Shown piece by piece: positions 22,126-34,696 of a DNA stretch of 64,000 bases. Numbering within the stretch: the first letter of the stretch is position 1; each line of letters opens with the position of its first letter. The translations under genes were made by a program, and so were the position numbers. The stretch is taken from contig NC_045441.1 of assembly GCF_002776525.5 (NCBI RefSeq), forward strand, positions 111,925,777-111,989,776. Reading direction: 5' to 3'. The DNA comes from Piliocolobus tephrosceles (lineage: Eukaryota; Chordata; Mammalia; Primates; Cercopithecidae). The notes beneath the pieces were generated by a model, which was given only the letters and a program-made list of their open reading frames with translations, made no database searches and was not told the DNA's origin.

Positions 22126-24229
22126 CCTGTTTTGTCACATCACATACCAAATTTGTAAGGTGTCTAAATGCAACTAAAAGTAATGTTAAAAAACTGTTGT
22201 TAGCTCTCACATGACATTCTCGCACTGACTGATTCTTCTGCATTGGCATTATTTTAATGATGCAGACATTTATTGGGCAAATTAACATACGTTCTTCCAT
22301 CCATACTGAATTTATTAAAAACATATTTTCCTGTACTATTTTCAATGTGCCATGTTGAAAAAAATAAATTTATTTTAAACCTTTATTTTCTAAGCATTTA
22401 ATTACATTTTCAATAAAAAATGTATTTTACATGGGATTGAAACATATTTTAGATTAATTTGAGATTTAAAATATTATGTTGTTTTGATGTGATTTCAGAG
22501 GACTGTCCTATTTTAGCTTAATAAAGTAATAATCTGTCATGTTTATATTCATAAGTGCCCTTGGTAAACAGGGGAAGTTCTCAGTATCTTGTAGATTCTC
22601 TGAGATAAGCGAGATGGGAGAAGAATCTGAGAGATTCAGACTCCTGATGCTGAGTATCTTGGCCATAGAAACATCTACTCAAAGAGGGGATGGAGAGGAA
22701 GAAAGGAAACACGAAGCAGAGACCTTAGACTATCCATAGTGTTACATAATGCACTGTGTTGGTGACGCAGGCACATACAGGATCCAGTGGTCTACCTAGT
22801 GATGACTCAATGACTAGGCTCTGCAAGATGAGAGATTGTCAGTAAGTGGGTACTTTCTGGATGTTCTTTGTTGTATCCTGACAATTTTCTTCTAAAGTTC
22901 TCCTTACTATGGTATATATTTGACTATTTCTGTACTCACAGTGATTTAAATACTAGACTTATAGCTTCAGTCAACATTATTGATATAAAAAGTATTGCTC
23001 TGAGGGTTACTTTGTTGAATTGCTTAAGTTGTCAATATGTTTAGCTTCCTTCTAGTCTCAGAATGGCAGAAGTAGTCTATTATTTTCAGAGACTCTTAAT
23101 GACTAACTTCATTGTATACGTTCTTGATTTATTTAGATAAACTTCAGCTCACTAACTCTTCATTGAGATTTGAAGGATCACTCAAAAGTTAAATGATTGA
23201 AGAAACTAATAAATTAAGAAAAGAACTGATGTGGATATTAAACTCTTCATTGTTTAATATAAACTGTTTATTGTTTAATAAAGAGTTTAAATTATGGAAA
23301 AGACAGAGTATTTTTCTTTTGTTCTATAAGCCAGTAATTCCCTGGATGCATTTATTTTTCCTGGAGGATTTTATGTAACAAATTGACAACTGTTTTGTTT
23401 TGTTTTGTTTTGTTTTTCTCTGTGATTAGGCAACAAAAGTAATTTGGAATATTTGTGCATCCTTTCAAAGGAAAGGGAGGATAACAAAATGTTGCCATAT
23501 AGTAAGACTACTCAAATTTTTAAAAAGCAAAGGTTTTAGGGAAAAATATATTGTAAATGATTATACTTTTTGATAATAAATAAAATGGAAACCTTAATTT
23601 AATAACAAAAATATCTAAAAAATGTTATGACATTTGTCCTCCTCACTCTCAAGGACACTTGGCCTTTTCTCTCTTATTACATGTTGATTAATTCGCTCAG
23701 AATCAGACTGAAAAATCACTTTTCCCATGAGTTAATTTCCCTAGTGGAATCCAAGGTCATATTTGAAATCAATTTTTTGTTACATTATGCTATGTGTTGA
23801 TATAGCTTATATGTCACACTTTCATTCAATTATTTTCTTTACTTTTATGCATATATAATTGTCACATATTCATACCTTTTACAGTAGGGTATTTAACTTT
23901 TTTGCAACTATACAGATATAGGGATCAAAGATACAAAGTATAAATTTATGACAATCTAGAATGGTGCTAGTTACTTACATAAATCCAGGTAGTTCTTAAG
24001 TAGAGCTTTTGGCAATAATTTGAGTTTATTATTGGGACATAACTTTAGTTCAAGTCTCTATTTCTATGGTTGTTACCACATATGTGTTTATTATTGGGGA
24101 GCTTTCATAATCAACTTTCTTAATTTACTCAACTTAGAGAAAAGTAATTATAGAATAGAAAGGTGAGAGGACTTTCTTTGTAATGTAAGTGTTGTAAGTT
24201 TATTTTTAATGTAAGTGAAGGTTTATTTT
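22126..24229. other. Unique AT-rich stretch with a (GTTTT)n tract
   Basis: No gene or known element recognised. A TTTTG pentanucleotide repeat lies at 23392-23417. Near 23238-23290 a 10-bp inverted repeat (TTAAACTCTT / AAGAGTTTAA) encloses a TTGTTTAATA direct repeat. Confidence 0.45.
23392..23417 (+). repeat. (TTTTG)n simple repeat
   Basis: About five pentanucleotide units. Confidence 0.9.
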
Positions 24230-24520
24230 TTTATAACAGACCTTATTTTTAAAGCAGCTTTATACTTATATAAGAATTGATGAGATAGTTTCCATATAGA
24301 AAATGCCCAAATATACTAGCACATAGTTTCCCCTACTGTTAACATCTTATAAGATACATTTGTCACAATTAACAAATGTTGATTCAGTATTGTTAACAAT
24401 AGCTCACCTTTTATTCACATTTATTCTTTACCTAATATCGTTTTCTGTTCCAAAATGTAGTCTTTTAAAAAATTTACTTTTTGCACTTACTTTATATTAA
24501 AGCAAGGTATTTCAATCTCA
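24230..24520 (-). mobile_element. Old L1M 3'UTR-like fragment
   Basis: The order of TAAAGCAGCTTTATACTTAT, ATAGTTTCCCCTACTGTTAA and ACATTTGTCACAATTAACAA matches an old L1 3'UTR segment as I recall it. It is strongly diverged. Confidence 0.45.
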
Positions 24521-25647
24521 TCATGTATATTTCCTGCGTAAGTCCTAGAACCATCTTTTCTCCAAAGATCGCTTGTTTTCTTTATTAGATAATCATATTA
24601 ACAACCAAGATTTTACACTAAGTGTGCTCATTGCCATTGAAGACTTACTCACTTACACAGCATATATACCTATACATATACATGTTGCATAAATATATAT
24701 GTAAATACTAATCTATGTATTTACATATTTATAAATACTTCTATCTGTAACCACTTTTAATTTTATTATCCTAACCATGATTCCTTATTAATGTCTCAAC
24801 TCTAAGCCATTAATAAATGTATCATTCTAGCCTCTTCCCCTTGATTATCTATAAATTTCCGGTCCAACAATGGGAAACCTGGTTTCACCCTGCATTATCC
24901 ATTGACTTGATTATTCCTAATGGTATTTCAAGTGTGTTTAATATTATTTGATAATTTTAATTTTTTTCCTAATACCATATAAACCTTTTATTCTGAGACT
25001 ATATGTTTTACTACCTAATCTTTTCAGCTGTTTTTCACTTCTTATCTTTTTATTAAATTTAAGGATTCAGTCTGACTCACACATCTATTGTTTAAGTTTC
25101 TATTCTTTTTGACGTTATTTTCTAAAATTATTTGTGTACACATTGAACTGCATCAGGTGATCTCTTACAATCAGTATGTATTCCAATATAATAGGACTTG
25201 GAGTAAAATACTTTGCAGAGCTTTGAGCAATTTACAATAATTCTACTATCTCATATATATTTTAGGTGTGTATGTGTGAATGTGTGTGTGTGTGCTATCA
25301 TCTAACATCCATTTTTGTAAACTGCTGATTATACATTAAAACTCACCAGATATGATAACAACTCTTTGAAATTCAAAGAAAAATCTATCAAATTCCTAAT
25401 ATAGGTTCCTTTAACATGACTTTATGTAAAATATATTAAGAATAGGTAATTGATGGCATATTTTTGTTTGAGACAATATGACTCCTTTTATTACTCATTT
25501 TAGCATATACTTTCAGGGATGAGTTTTATTGAAAAATAGATTCTGCCTGTTTTGATTAGGCAATACTATAATGCACTGTAGATTTCGTACATGTCAGATG
25601 ATTTCTTATTTGAAGACAATAAATATGATCAATGATAGTAAAATCGG
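24521..25647. other. Unique AT-rich sequence
   Basis: No gene or recognised element. A short TG tract lies at 25265-25294. Confidence 0.4.
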
Positions 25648-26201
25648 TGTTTAATCTTATTTTTTTCATTAGTAGGCAGAACTTCCTTTAGCTCCATTCA
25701 TGCTTCATTGACCAGTAAGGGGATATTCACAAAGACTCTTGGCTTGATCAAACTTCAGTCATACTCCTGAATTTTCTCTTAGGTACATCTATGTACCTGC
25801 TTGTAAAATTTAGTTTGAAGAAGAACACTGCCAGGTCACTTTATCAAGAACTTCCCAACACTTGATATCTGCTCATCCTCCATATCTGATCAAGCATCTC
25901 ATCCTTCAGTATCCCTCAGATGATGTCTCATTACCGTGGCTTATCTTCAGTACAGATCCTATTAGGTTGGTTCAACTAGAATCCCACTAACTCTTGAGGT
26001 TCATGTTTAGTAATTTCCCATGCACTGACATGCCTTACCACTCCCTGCTCCTTGATTGTAAATTTCCAATTCTGTATGCTGTATTCTGAGTTGAACCCAG
26101 TCTCTCCTCTACTGCAAAATCCAATGCTATGCAGTAGTCCTGATTAAAATTCACCTTACTACTTGCTTTAACAAGTGCCATTGAATAATTTTTCTTTAAC
26201 A
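25648..26201 (+). mobile_element. Possible ERV LTR, family not recognised
   Basis: The block has more GC than its flanks, can be framed as TG (25648) to CA (26200-26201), and has a U5-like end containing TTAACAAGTGCCATTGAATA. The end resembles retroviral LTR 3' segments, but I cannot name a family and no target duplication is visible (flanks ATCGG and GTACA). It is a tentative call. Confidence 0.35.
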
Positions 26202-26714
26202 GTACAAAAAGCCTGATCATGGAACTGATTTGTAATCTGTGACCAAAAACTAGTGAAACTCTTACCAGTGCTTCAGAATCAGCAGACCCATTTAACTAGC
26301 TTCAGTACCAAAGTAGACATTTCAGTTGTGACTTATTTTGCATAGTTTCACACTTTCTCATTGCTGCATATTTTAAATTGTAAAAGTTATTTGTGTATTG
26401 ATACTGTTAAAATATTTTGGAATAATACTGTCTAATATTTGTAAGATTCATATAATTTGCAGATCCATGGTCTAGTATATTTTGGTCACATTGGTATTCA
26501 TTAGAATTGTCATGTTTTCTGTAGCTATTGTTTATCACAAAATTACCCTCTTCCTCTTTGTAATCTGAACTGAATTTGAGCAGTTGGTTTAAATGGAGGC
26601 TGACTTTTGAGAATGAGTCTGTTTATTGGGGTTCTACTGTGTCTTTTTGAATAAATTAATATATCTAAAAGTTACATGGAATTTATGTTATTTTGTACTA
26701 GTTTACATGTTATT
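26202..26714. other. Unique AT-rich sequence
   Basis: No recognised gene or element. Confidence 0.4.
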
Positions 26715-26860
26715 CATATATTAACACATCTGATCTTCATAAGAACTCAAGGAGTTTGGTTCTATTATTTTATAGGTGAGGATACTGATTAATAGAAAGA
26801 ACTTTAAAATTATTTAAGATTGCATAGCTAGACAGTGACAAACAAAATTTGACCTTACTT
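26715..26860 (-). mobile_element. MIR SINE, diverged
   Basis: The segment follows the antisense MIR order: CATAAGAACTCAAGGAGTTT, TCTATTATTTTATAGGTGAG, TGCATAGCTAGACAGTGAC. Confidence 0.75.
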
Positions 26861-27430
26861 TGGACCTAAATATGAATTCTCTACTTAGTCACTATATTTG
26901 CTATATGTCACCTGAAATATGATCTCTTACCTTCTGGTCTATTTCATTTGAAGGATAACAGGAACTTAAAAAAAACCACTGTGAAATAATATCAGTAGAT
27001 AAACCTGGATTTTTAGGATTTTCACTCATGGAAAAAGTGGTAGTATCGGTATTAGCAGCAAAATTTAGGTATTTCATCTTCACCTTGTTGGTGCCTTTAC
27101 AAAGTTCTCAAAATATTAATGCTCCTGAAGCTCAGAGGTATTGGTAGTTAATTTTATTATGCAGACTTAAAAACAAATATAAGTAGGATAAAGTTTTGGT
27201 GCCAAACATAACTGAAATTTCATAGACTTCACTGGTGGGAGACAGAACATCTCCTTAGTTATGAGTTCTCATGGCACCGGCTTCTGGGCATATGTTTTAA
27301 CTGAGGATAAATGACACAATTTAACCTAAATAGAAAACTAAGATATATTTAGTGAAGAGAGCTTCCATTGATTGTATGTGTTATATTGTACCATGACCCA
27401 AATACTGTTTTGGTTCTGTTTTATATTTCA
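26861..27430. other. Unique sequence
   Basis: No recognised gene or repeat. The 60-codon frame at 26901-27083 has no features. Confidence 0.4.
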
Positions 27431-28090
27431 ATAAATTTATTTTTTGAATAATATGATATTTATGGAAAATTTTCAAAGACAATTCAGAATTACTGTACAC
27501 ATCTTGCCTAGTTTTCTCTATTATTAACAACTTGCATATCTATGGCACAGTTATAAAAACTAAGAAACTAATGCTGGTGCACTATTGATTAACCACACTC
27601 CAAGATGTATTTGATTTTTATTAATAATTACTTTTCAATTATTGTACTGTTTCTTATCTAGAATCCACTCTAGAGTATTGGGTTTATTTGCAGTTAGTTA
27701 CTGTGTCTCCCCAGTTTCCTCTGGTTTGCGACAGTTTCTCAGTTGTATCCTTTTTATTTTTCCTTTTACTTTGATAGTCTTGGGGTAAAATGGCCAAGTA
27801 TCCTATAGAATGTCTCAATCTGAGTTTCTTCAATGTTTTATTTGTTTGCTTATTTGTTTTTTATAATTAGACTGGGGTTATGAGGTCTTGGACAGAATAC
27901 CACATAGGTGAAGTAATCTCATCATGGCCTATTATAATATCTACTTGATGGCCCCCATAATGTTTCATCACCTGGTTAAAAATAGTGCTTGCCAGGTATT
28001 TCTTCTTTAAGCTGCTATTTGTAGCTTTTCTAGCCTTCTCTTTGGAAGTGAATCATTAAGTTTACTCTAACATCAAAAGTGGACAGTGGG
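27431..28090 (-). mobile_element. Old L1M-type fragment
   Basis: Recognisable phrases are TTTCTCTATTATTAACAACT, TTAGTTACTGTGTCTCCCCA, CTGTGTCTCCCCAGTTTCCT, AGACTGGGGTTATGAGGTCT and CATCACCTGGTTAAAAATAG. These occur in this order in an old mammalian L1 segment. Orientation is inferred. Confidence 0.55.
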
Positions 28091-28419
28091 GAGATAGGAA
28101 TTGTGTTCTACCTTCTGGAATAAGAAATATCTGCATATATTATTTGCAATTATTTTGTAAGAAAGATTTATCTCTTCTTTGCCATACATTTACCAAAGTA
28201 TTCTTTAAACACTCAGATAAATTCATTTTTAAACCATCATATTAGCAATAATTTCTATCACTTGTTGCATTGGTTTCTCAATTTAACCAAGTTAAAAACA
28301 AATAATTGTGAACATGATTGCTTTTCATATATGATATATACTTAAGAACATTACTCCATTATTGTAAAATTGCCATTTGCAGTTTTCCCTGTAATTTATT
28401 TTGAGAGTGGTATGTGATA
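28091..28419. other. Unique AT-rich sequence
   Basis: No recognised gene or element. Confidence 0.4.
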
Positions 28420-28605
28420 ATAAAAATACAAAAAACTAGCCGGGCAAGGTGGCGGGCGCCTGTAGTCCCAGCTACACGGGAGGCTGAGGCGGGAGAATGG
28501 CGTAAACCCAGGAGGCGGAGCTTGCAGTGAGCTGAGATCTGGCCACTGCACTCCAGCTTGGGCAACAGAGCAAGACTCCGTCTCAAAAAAAAAAAAAAAA
28601 AAAAA
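28420..28605 (+). mobile_element. AluY of Old World monkey type, 5' truncated
   Basis: It begins at the middle A-rich linker (TAAAAATACAAAAAACTAGC) and contains the right arm with a 21-base A tail. The right arm reads GAGATCTGGCCACTGCACTC where ape AluY reads GAGATCGCGCCACTGCACTC. I associate the GATC(C/T)GGCC form with cercopithecoid AluYR. The low divergence elsewhere (GGCGGGCGCCTGTAGTCCCA intact) indicates a young copy. Two minus-strand frames across it are artefacts. Confidence 0.9.
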
Positions 28606-29079
28606 TTCAGTGAAAAGACATTTATAAAACACACAAATAGTATACCTAAAATACATATGACTGAACATACACTTGTGTACACATAACATTACAGTAAAGA
28701 TATGCATTTTCAGGTGAGTTCTGTAGTGCTGATGCTTACAGATACCCTAATCTCCTCAGGTGGAAAATGTCTGCTTTGTATTACTTCTGATACTACCAAG
28801 GTAGAGTGGCGGTAAAATAAATGCTGCTAGAAAATTCAATGACTGTAAACAAACAAAGACCAGAATAAGTCTGGATTTGCTTTATTTTGCCCATGATTTT
28901 TGTTTAAACACTGTATATAGATTTCTTTCATTTAAGGATGTTTAGGCTCTATCATATTTGAGAAAGGCACTTAAGTTAAACTGATAAAAATGAAATTACT
29001 GTCTCAAAGGCACTGATGCAAGTTTAGCTAGTATATTTCTTGTGCTGATGGCCTTCAGTATAGGATTTTAAGAAATGAT
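28606..29079. other. Unique sequence
   Basis: No recognised gene or repeat. Confidence 0.4.
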
Positions 29080-29384
29080 AAAGTCTTACTTCACAATCTC
29101 TGAAATTTTAGGGAAAGTTTTTATTATTTATCTATCTATGATAATAATACAAATGTGTAATTCTGAATTAGGCTTTGAAAAAATTACTCATTTGTATGTT
29201 TTCTTACATAGTTGGAACCTATATGACTTTCTGTTATATTCAGTCTTTAGATTTGTAACTAGAAAAGAGACTAAATAACATTCTTATAAAGAATCAGTTT
29301 TAACTAATTCTTCATTAGATAGATAAATAAAGAGTAAAAACCTTTCCCTAAAATTTCAGAGATTAATTGTGAAGTAAGACTTTT
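29080..29384. repeat. Long inverted repeat: arms about 60-70 bp, loop about 170 bp
   Basis: The left arm (29080-29139) and right arm (about 29313-29384) are reverse complements with only small indels. Shared blocks are AAGTCTTACTTCACAA, TCTCTGAAATTTTAGGGAAA and TTATTTATCTATCTA. The arms do not match terminal repeats of a DNA transposon I know. The loop (29140-29312) is ordinary AT-rich sequence containing a 67-codon chance frame. Confidence 0.9.
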
Positions 29385-32300
29385 ACCCAGTGGCCCTTAT
29401 AAAGACAAAGTTGAGTCAATTCAATGCTCTTGTCTAAACACAGAAGGATGTACTTCTGTTGGTGAGGATAACAAATTATCTGGTCTTCAGATATACTCAC
29501 ATATTAAAATATTTTTAAACATAAAGACAATGAAAGTAAAATTTTTGAAAATTAACTAATTATATAAATGTATTTTGAATGGGCAAAGTCATCTTATTCT
29601 AACTTTTAAGTGATGAGAATCCGTTGATTCAAATTTCTTACTCAGAACTCCACTAATGTTTCACCTAATCCTCCCATTTTGCAGATAGGAAGTGCACTGA
29701 GAAATATTAAATTAATAACCTCAACTCACCTAAGCTCAGTTCACAAAATACAGTTTTACTTAGTTGAGTTTTAACTTTGGTTTAGAGCCCTAAATTTAAT
29801 TCTGTGATAGTCTCTATTTGTCAGCCCTTACATGTGAAACGTCTAGGTAGGGTATAGATTGTACAAGCAATTTTACAGAGTAATTTTTGTGTGCGTCATG
29901 GGGTTACTGAACCAGTCAGGAATTATAAGACTGCTGCTACATAGAGAGAATCAATTAAAAACAAAAAGGAAGCAAAGCAATGTGAGATAAACAGAGTAGA
30001 TGTGTATGACATTCTTAAAGGCATCTGTTTTAAGATATCCTGCTGGTAGAAAAATTAAATTAGATTCAAATATAATTGTGACATATTTTAGAATACGAAA
30101 TGTCATTCTGTTTGTCAGTCAGGCTTATGTTACTTGCTTTCACAGCAATTATTATTTTTTTTGATTCAAGAGTGATCTAACAAATAGTCTGTCTTACCCC
30201 TAACACCAATGTTGAAATTTTAAATACTTGATAGAAAATATTAATCTTTATGAAGGTGTTTATATCCTTGGAATGGAAAATTTTTCTCCTCATAGACGAA
30301 TGGCTGATTGTTTTTCTCTCCTATCTTTGGGGAAATGTGAGATTTAAATTTACTTTTATAATCATGATTTTTCAAATTTATCTGCCTTCTAAGGAAAAAA
30401 TAATAGAAGAAACTGGGATTTTGGAAATAAATACAATAAAAGACCCATCAGCTAAAGAATGAATTATTAATAATGTGCATTTGAAACGCTGCATCATGTT
30501 TATTTGAAACGTAAATGATTCTGTCATAACAGATCATCTGAAAAACTGACAAAAATATGTATCCAAAGTAAGCCTATGTAAATATATTTATAAAATTTAT
30601 AATGGAAATATATAAATATACTTATATGTATAACGGAGATATTTAGTCACATAATAATGTAAATATGAATTAATTAAAATATTTCAGAGTTGATAAAATA
30701 TTTTAGGTTTTAAATTTTACTTTGAACCAGTATACATAGCTATCTTTTCAACATTTAAAGGGAAAATATCATTAGCTTAGCATTTTGCAGGTTTTCCAGC
30801 TCTACAAGGGGAGAAAAATGAAAACAAAACCAGCATAATTTTATATTTGGAAGTGCAGTGATTAGGACATAAATTATAATTATAAAATAATTAGGTTATA
30901 TTACATCATATTATTGAAAGAAGGCTTCTAAACCAGCCTGATTGGTGATTGCTTCTTTTGTTTTAACAGTAACACATTTTCAAAACTATAAAAAATAAAA
31001 TATTTAACATCTTACCGTCTAATTAATATGCTCGTCTTTAATATTTTGGAGACCTCTCACTTGTATTATAACAAACACTGAAGGTGAAGTGTCCAGAGTG
31101 AACCTTTTCATGTTGTTAGCTTCGCAACTGTTTCAGAGCACTAAGGCTGATGGCACTTTGCCATCTGACCATCAGTTTTACTTTGGGAGCAATGCAGTGA
31201 TGGTACTGTTGTCATGAGAGCCTTTCATTTAGTGTTTTATAATTTTATGCTTATATTTTCCCCATACTAATGTATTTAAAATAATTTTAAAACTTTAGTA
31301 TTGTAAAAATTTGGAGGATTTGTGTGTGTGTGTGTGTGAGTGCAAGAATTTGATATTATGTCAAAAATTGTACAGTCATCCCTGAAGTAGATGTCAATAT
31401 TAATAGCTGAGTAAATTATTTCATAATATAGACTTATTTATAAAAGACAAAGTATTTCTAATATATGAAAACAGCATGATTATGAATGAAAAAGAGATAA
31501 AACATATGAAACTCTCTTCTTACTAAGGTATAATAAGACTTAAAAGAACAAAAATGCTGGCAAGACACACAAAGACAGATTTTCTCATTTCCTTCCTTGG
31601 CTTTAGGGAGAAAATGTACTGTACAGTGGAACCCTGGCTTTGGCTGGACCGAAGACCGTATGTTAAATTAATTAATGGAAATTATATTGCTTTTTTAGAA
31701 AAGCATATATTCCATTTCCCATCATTTAAACTTCTCAACTCATATATATACAGAGCATGGACAAAACTACACACTGTTTCCTGCTACTAATAATAAGCAA
31801 CTAAAAGATAATCCCTTAGTAGATAAACTCATCCTTAAACAAATTTAACTCACATTAAGTGAGTAAACAGATGGAGCTGGCATAGTGCCTTAAAGGTCAG
31901 GAAATTCAGACTTGGTAGAGCTGATGAGGTGGGAAGGCAAGAATATACCAGAGTCAAGGATTGTCCTGAGAAAAACTCTTTGATTCTATCATCATCTTCA
32001 GTAACGATCTTGGATTCTTAATGGAAAGTTTTGAACAAAATCCATATTTCATGATGATATATGATGAAAAGAAGAGCCAAATCATAGAATACAAAAGGGA
32101 CTGTGTTGATTAAACACCTGCAGTACTTAGTATTTATCTTCCTTACTTTACAAGGTTCTGCCTGTAAAGCCAGGAAAATGGATTAAAACCAGATTTATGA
32201 AATAGTTGATAGTATTACTTTGTAATTTTAACTATAGTGTATCATAAATAAAATATTTGGTATTTTAAATTTATTTTGGATTTGAAGAAAGCATATATAA

Positions 32301-32698
32301 AGTTATTAAAATTAGTGACCAACCTATCGGATTGAATTTTGTTTTAAGATTTCATGTTCTTGGAAACACAAAGTGTAAGTGTAAGGAGTTATTGGTTCTG
32401 AAATTGTAAATACAAAAAAGGCTCTTCCCTTTATTTGCTTTGATGTCTCTTTATTATGATTGAACCAATGATTAAAAGTGAAGCTATTGGCAAGAAAAGC
32501 AGATGGTTTTTACAGCAAATAATTATATTTCCCCATAAAACACATAGGAAATGGGGATTTGGTGGACAACCTCATGTATTTGGTTTAAAATATTCTGTTG
32601 TCAAATCCATTTTACTCAACTAACAGAATAGGATTTGTGTTAGCAATAAGATAATCATCATTCCTTTTCTCATTATTCATGTCCACAATTAGCAAATG
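29385..32698. other. Long unique AT-rich stretch, with a possible MIR remnant and a short (TG)n
   Basis: No gene was recognised. 29660-29740 faintly resembles antisense MIR (CCATTTTGCAGATAGGAAGT). A TG run lies at 31322-31339. Frames at 30250-30462 and 31554-31790 show no domain or coding signal. Confidence 0.4.
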
Positions 32699-33176
32699 CC
32701 TTTTTAATATGAGAAAATCAAAGAAGTAAGAAAAATAGTTGAGATGAAAATGTTAGTATTATTATGGGATCTTTGGGTGTTGCTTTTCTGGCCAGAAATC
32801 TCTGTGACCGATGGTGCGTTTTCCCAAGTGCTTGTCCTCCACCCAGGAAGAATGAGGTATGCAGACAAGTGGAGGGAAAGCAAGATAAAGAGGAGATTTA
32901 CTGGGTGTTAGAAAAGTTCTGAGGAGACCTGCAGTTGGGTAGCTCCTCTCTGTAGGCAGGTCATCCCTTCAAGTGTTCAACTCTCGGCAGAGAGGAGGCC
33001 CTGGAGAGGCAAGAGACCCTGCCAATTTTCCGTAGGCGAGCCTGTAAAAGGCACCCTATTCTAGTCTGTGGGACTGGTAGCCTGGAAGGTAGGGCCTCAC
33101 TGGAGACCCATCCCCTTTTTAATATGAGAAAATCAAAGAAGAAAAAATATGTGAGATAAAAATGTTAGTATGACTA
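32699..33176. repeat. Direct repeats of about 60 bp flanking an inserted LTR
   Basis: 32699-32760 and 33113-33173 are direct copies (shared start CCTTTTTAATATGAGAAAAT, shared end ATGTTAGTAT) with a 4-bp indel and a handful of substitutions. They bracket the LTR at 32765-33110. The repeat is far longer than any retroviral target duplication. Confidence 0.88.
32765..33110 (-). mobile_element. Class I (ERV1-like) solo LTR, family not named
   Basis: The minus strand reads TGGGTCTCCAG ... CAAAGATCCCA, giving TG...CA ends and 346 bp. It is GC-richer than the flanks. It contains a CTCATTCTTCCTGGGTGGAG / GGACAAGCACTTGGG region typical of U5 in gammaretrovirus-like LTRs, and CCTCCTCTCTGCCGAGAGTT repeats. 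No 4-6 bp target duplication is seen (ATTA against TCCC). Confidence 0.6.
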
Positions 33177-34003
33177 ATTTTCCTTAAGTTGATTATTTAC
33201 ATATGACTCTTTTATAAACCCATAAACAAATGAAACCGTATACCTTGTGTTTAAGAGAGAACAATCTTCTCCATCATTAGTCATTTATCTGAATTTACTT
33301 TTTTCTTTCAGGGTCTACTTTAGCATGCAGTTAAGAATCACAACTATGATGTCAATATGTGTTTCTGGACTTCAGAAGAACTTAATACCACCTCAGTATG
33401 TGGTATTGCCTTGTAGGCTATCAGTAAATATTTCATATCATTTTGTTTCTTTGAGTCTTAGAACTATGTCATGTGAAGTATTAAGATAGTCATAGTTCTT
33501 CAAACCTGAAGAATATGATATTATGTGAGAGAATTAAACAGTTTTTCCTGAATAATTTTGTCATGATAAAAGTCACTTAAACAGCTGTGGGTGGATCTCA
33601 TTTCCCATAGCACTACCAGCTCCCGTTCCTTTTCTCCACAATTTTGCTTTGAAAATCCATTATGTATCTGTATATTTTTATCAGTGTGGTTTGAAAAAGT
33701 GGCTGGTCATTCTTCACTGATGAAGCATGTTGAAAGTCATTTCTACTTACCAGATTCAGTAACTGGGCAAGAACAAATAAAGTACATAGAAATCAGTGTC
33801 TCAGCAAAGAGACTAGTATAATTTTTGCAAACACTGTCACTACTTTGTTTTATTTTCATGTGTACATCTACAAGATTGAACAAGTTGAGCACTTGATGCA
33901 AAAAAAATATAATTTGATTATTTTCCTTTCTCCGAAGATTTCCTTGCTATCTCTGTATAGGTTAGATACCAAAGAGTTCTCACTGGTCATATTGTAAAAA
34001 GTC
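33177..34003. other. Unique sequence
   Basis: Two plus-strand frames of 80 and 76 codons (33247-33489; 33591-33821) have no recognisable domain and no homology I can name. I do not call them genes. Confidence 0.4.
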
Positions 34004-34006
34004 CTC

Positions 34007-34285
34007 CTGTAATCCCAGCACTTTGGAAGGCCGAGGTGGGTGGATCACGAGGTCAGGAGATCAAGACCATTCTGGCTAACACAGTGAAACCCTGTCTCTC
34101 CTAAAAATACAAAAAATTAGCTGGACATGGTGGCGGGTGCCTGTAGTCCCAGCTACTCGGGAGGTTGAGGCAGGAGAATGGTGTGAACCCGGGGGGCAGA
34201 GCTTGAAGCAAGCCGAGATCGCGCCACTGCGCTCCAGCCTGGGTGACACAGCGTGACTCCTTCTCAGAAAAAAAGAAAAAAAAAA
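34007..34285 (+). mobile_element. AluY element, slightly 5' truncated
   Basis: It starts inside the left arm at CTGTAATCCCAGCACTTTGG and ends in a mixed A/G tail. The right arm has the standard GAGATCGCGCCACTGCGCTC, unlike the AluY at 28420. Flanks AAAAAGTCCTC (33996-34006) and AAAAAATCCTC look like a target duplication overlapping the tail. Confidence 0.92.
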
Positions 34286-34696
34286 TCCTCTGGTCACAGT
34301 GGCCCACAGAATATTCTCAGTATATAATTGACAAGGTTTTAGCATAAGCCAAACTTACAAAATTGTGTACATTGTTCTGGAGTACTTTAGGATCCTTTGC
34401 AGCAATAGTAAAAGAGATAACTTTGTAATAAGAAAACATAAATTTGTTTATGGAAATTCAACTTTATTCTCTACATTCGCTAATTTCAGGATGGTACTTG
34501 GGCAACCGAAAAGAAAATGGGGGTGTAATTACAAAGACACTTCTTGAATAGTACCATCTTGAGGTGTTGACATTCTATAGGCTCAGCAGGGTTCAAAGCT
34601 GAAACATTGTTTCATTAAGTGCTTTGGTGGGATAAAGTCTGGTTTTCTAGGAAACAGCTCCTGAGATGAGGTAGTTTACCTCATCTGTATTGATTC
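34286..34696. other. Unique sequence
   Basis: No recognised gene or repeat. The 60-codon frame 34365-34547 has no features. Confidence 0.4.

Noticed and set aside
28359..28707. Two overlapping minus-strand frames of 103-107 codons
   Set aside because: They run through the antisense of the AluY at 28420-28605. The proline- and serine-rich peptide is the usual antisense-Alu artefact. The same applies to frames at 5487-5723, 16272-16511, 34076-34345 and 34690-34935.
33247..33821. Two plus-strand frames of 76-80 codons in unique DNA
   Set aside because: No recognisable domain, start context or neighbouring exon signals. Frames of this length are expected by chance over 64 kb.
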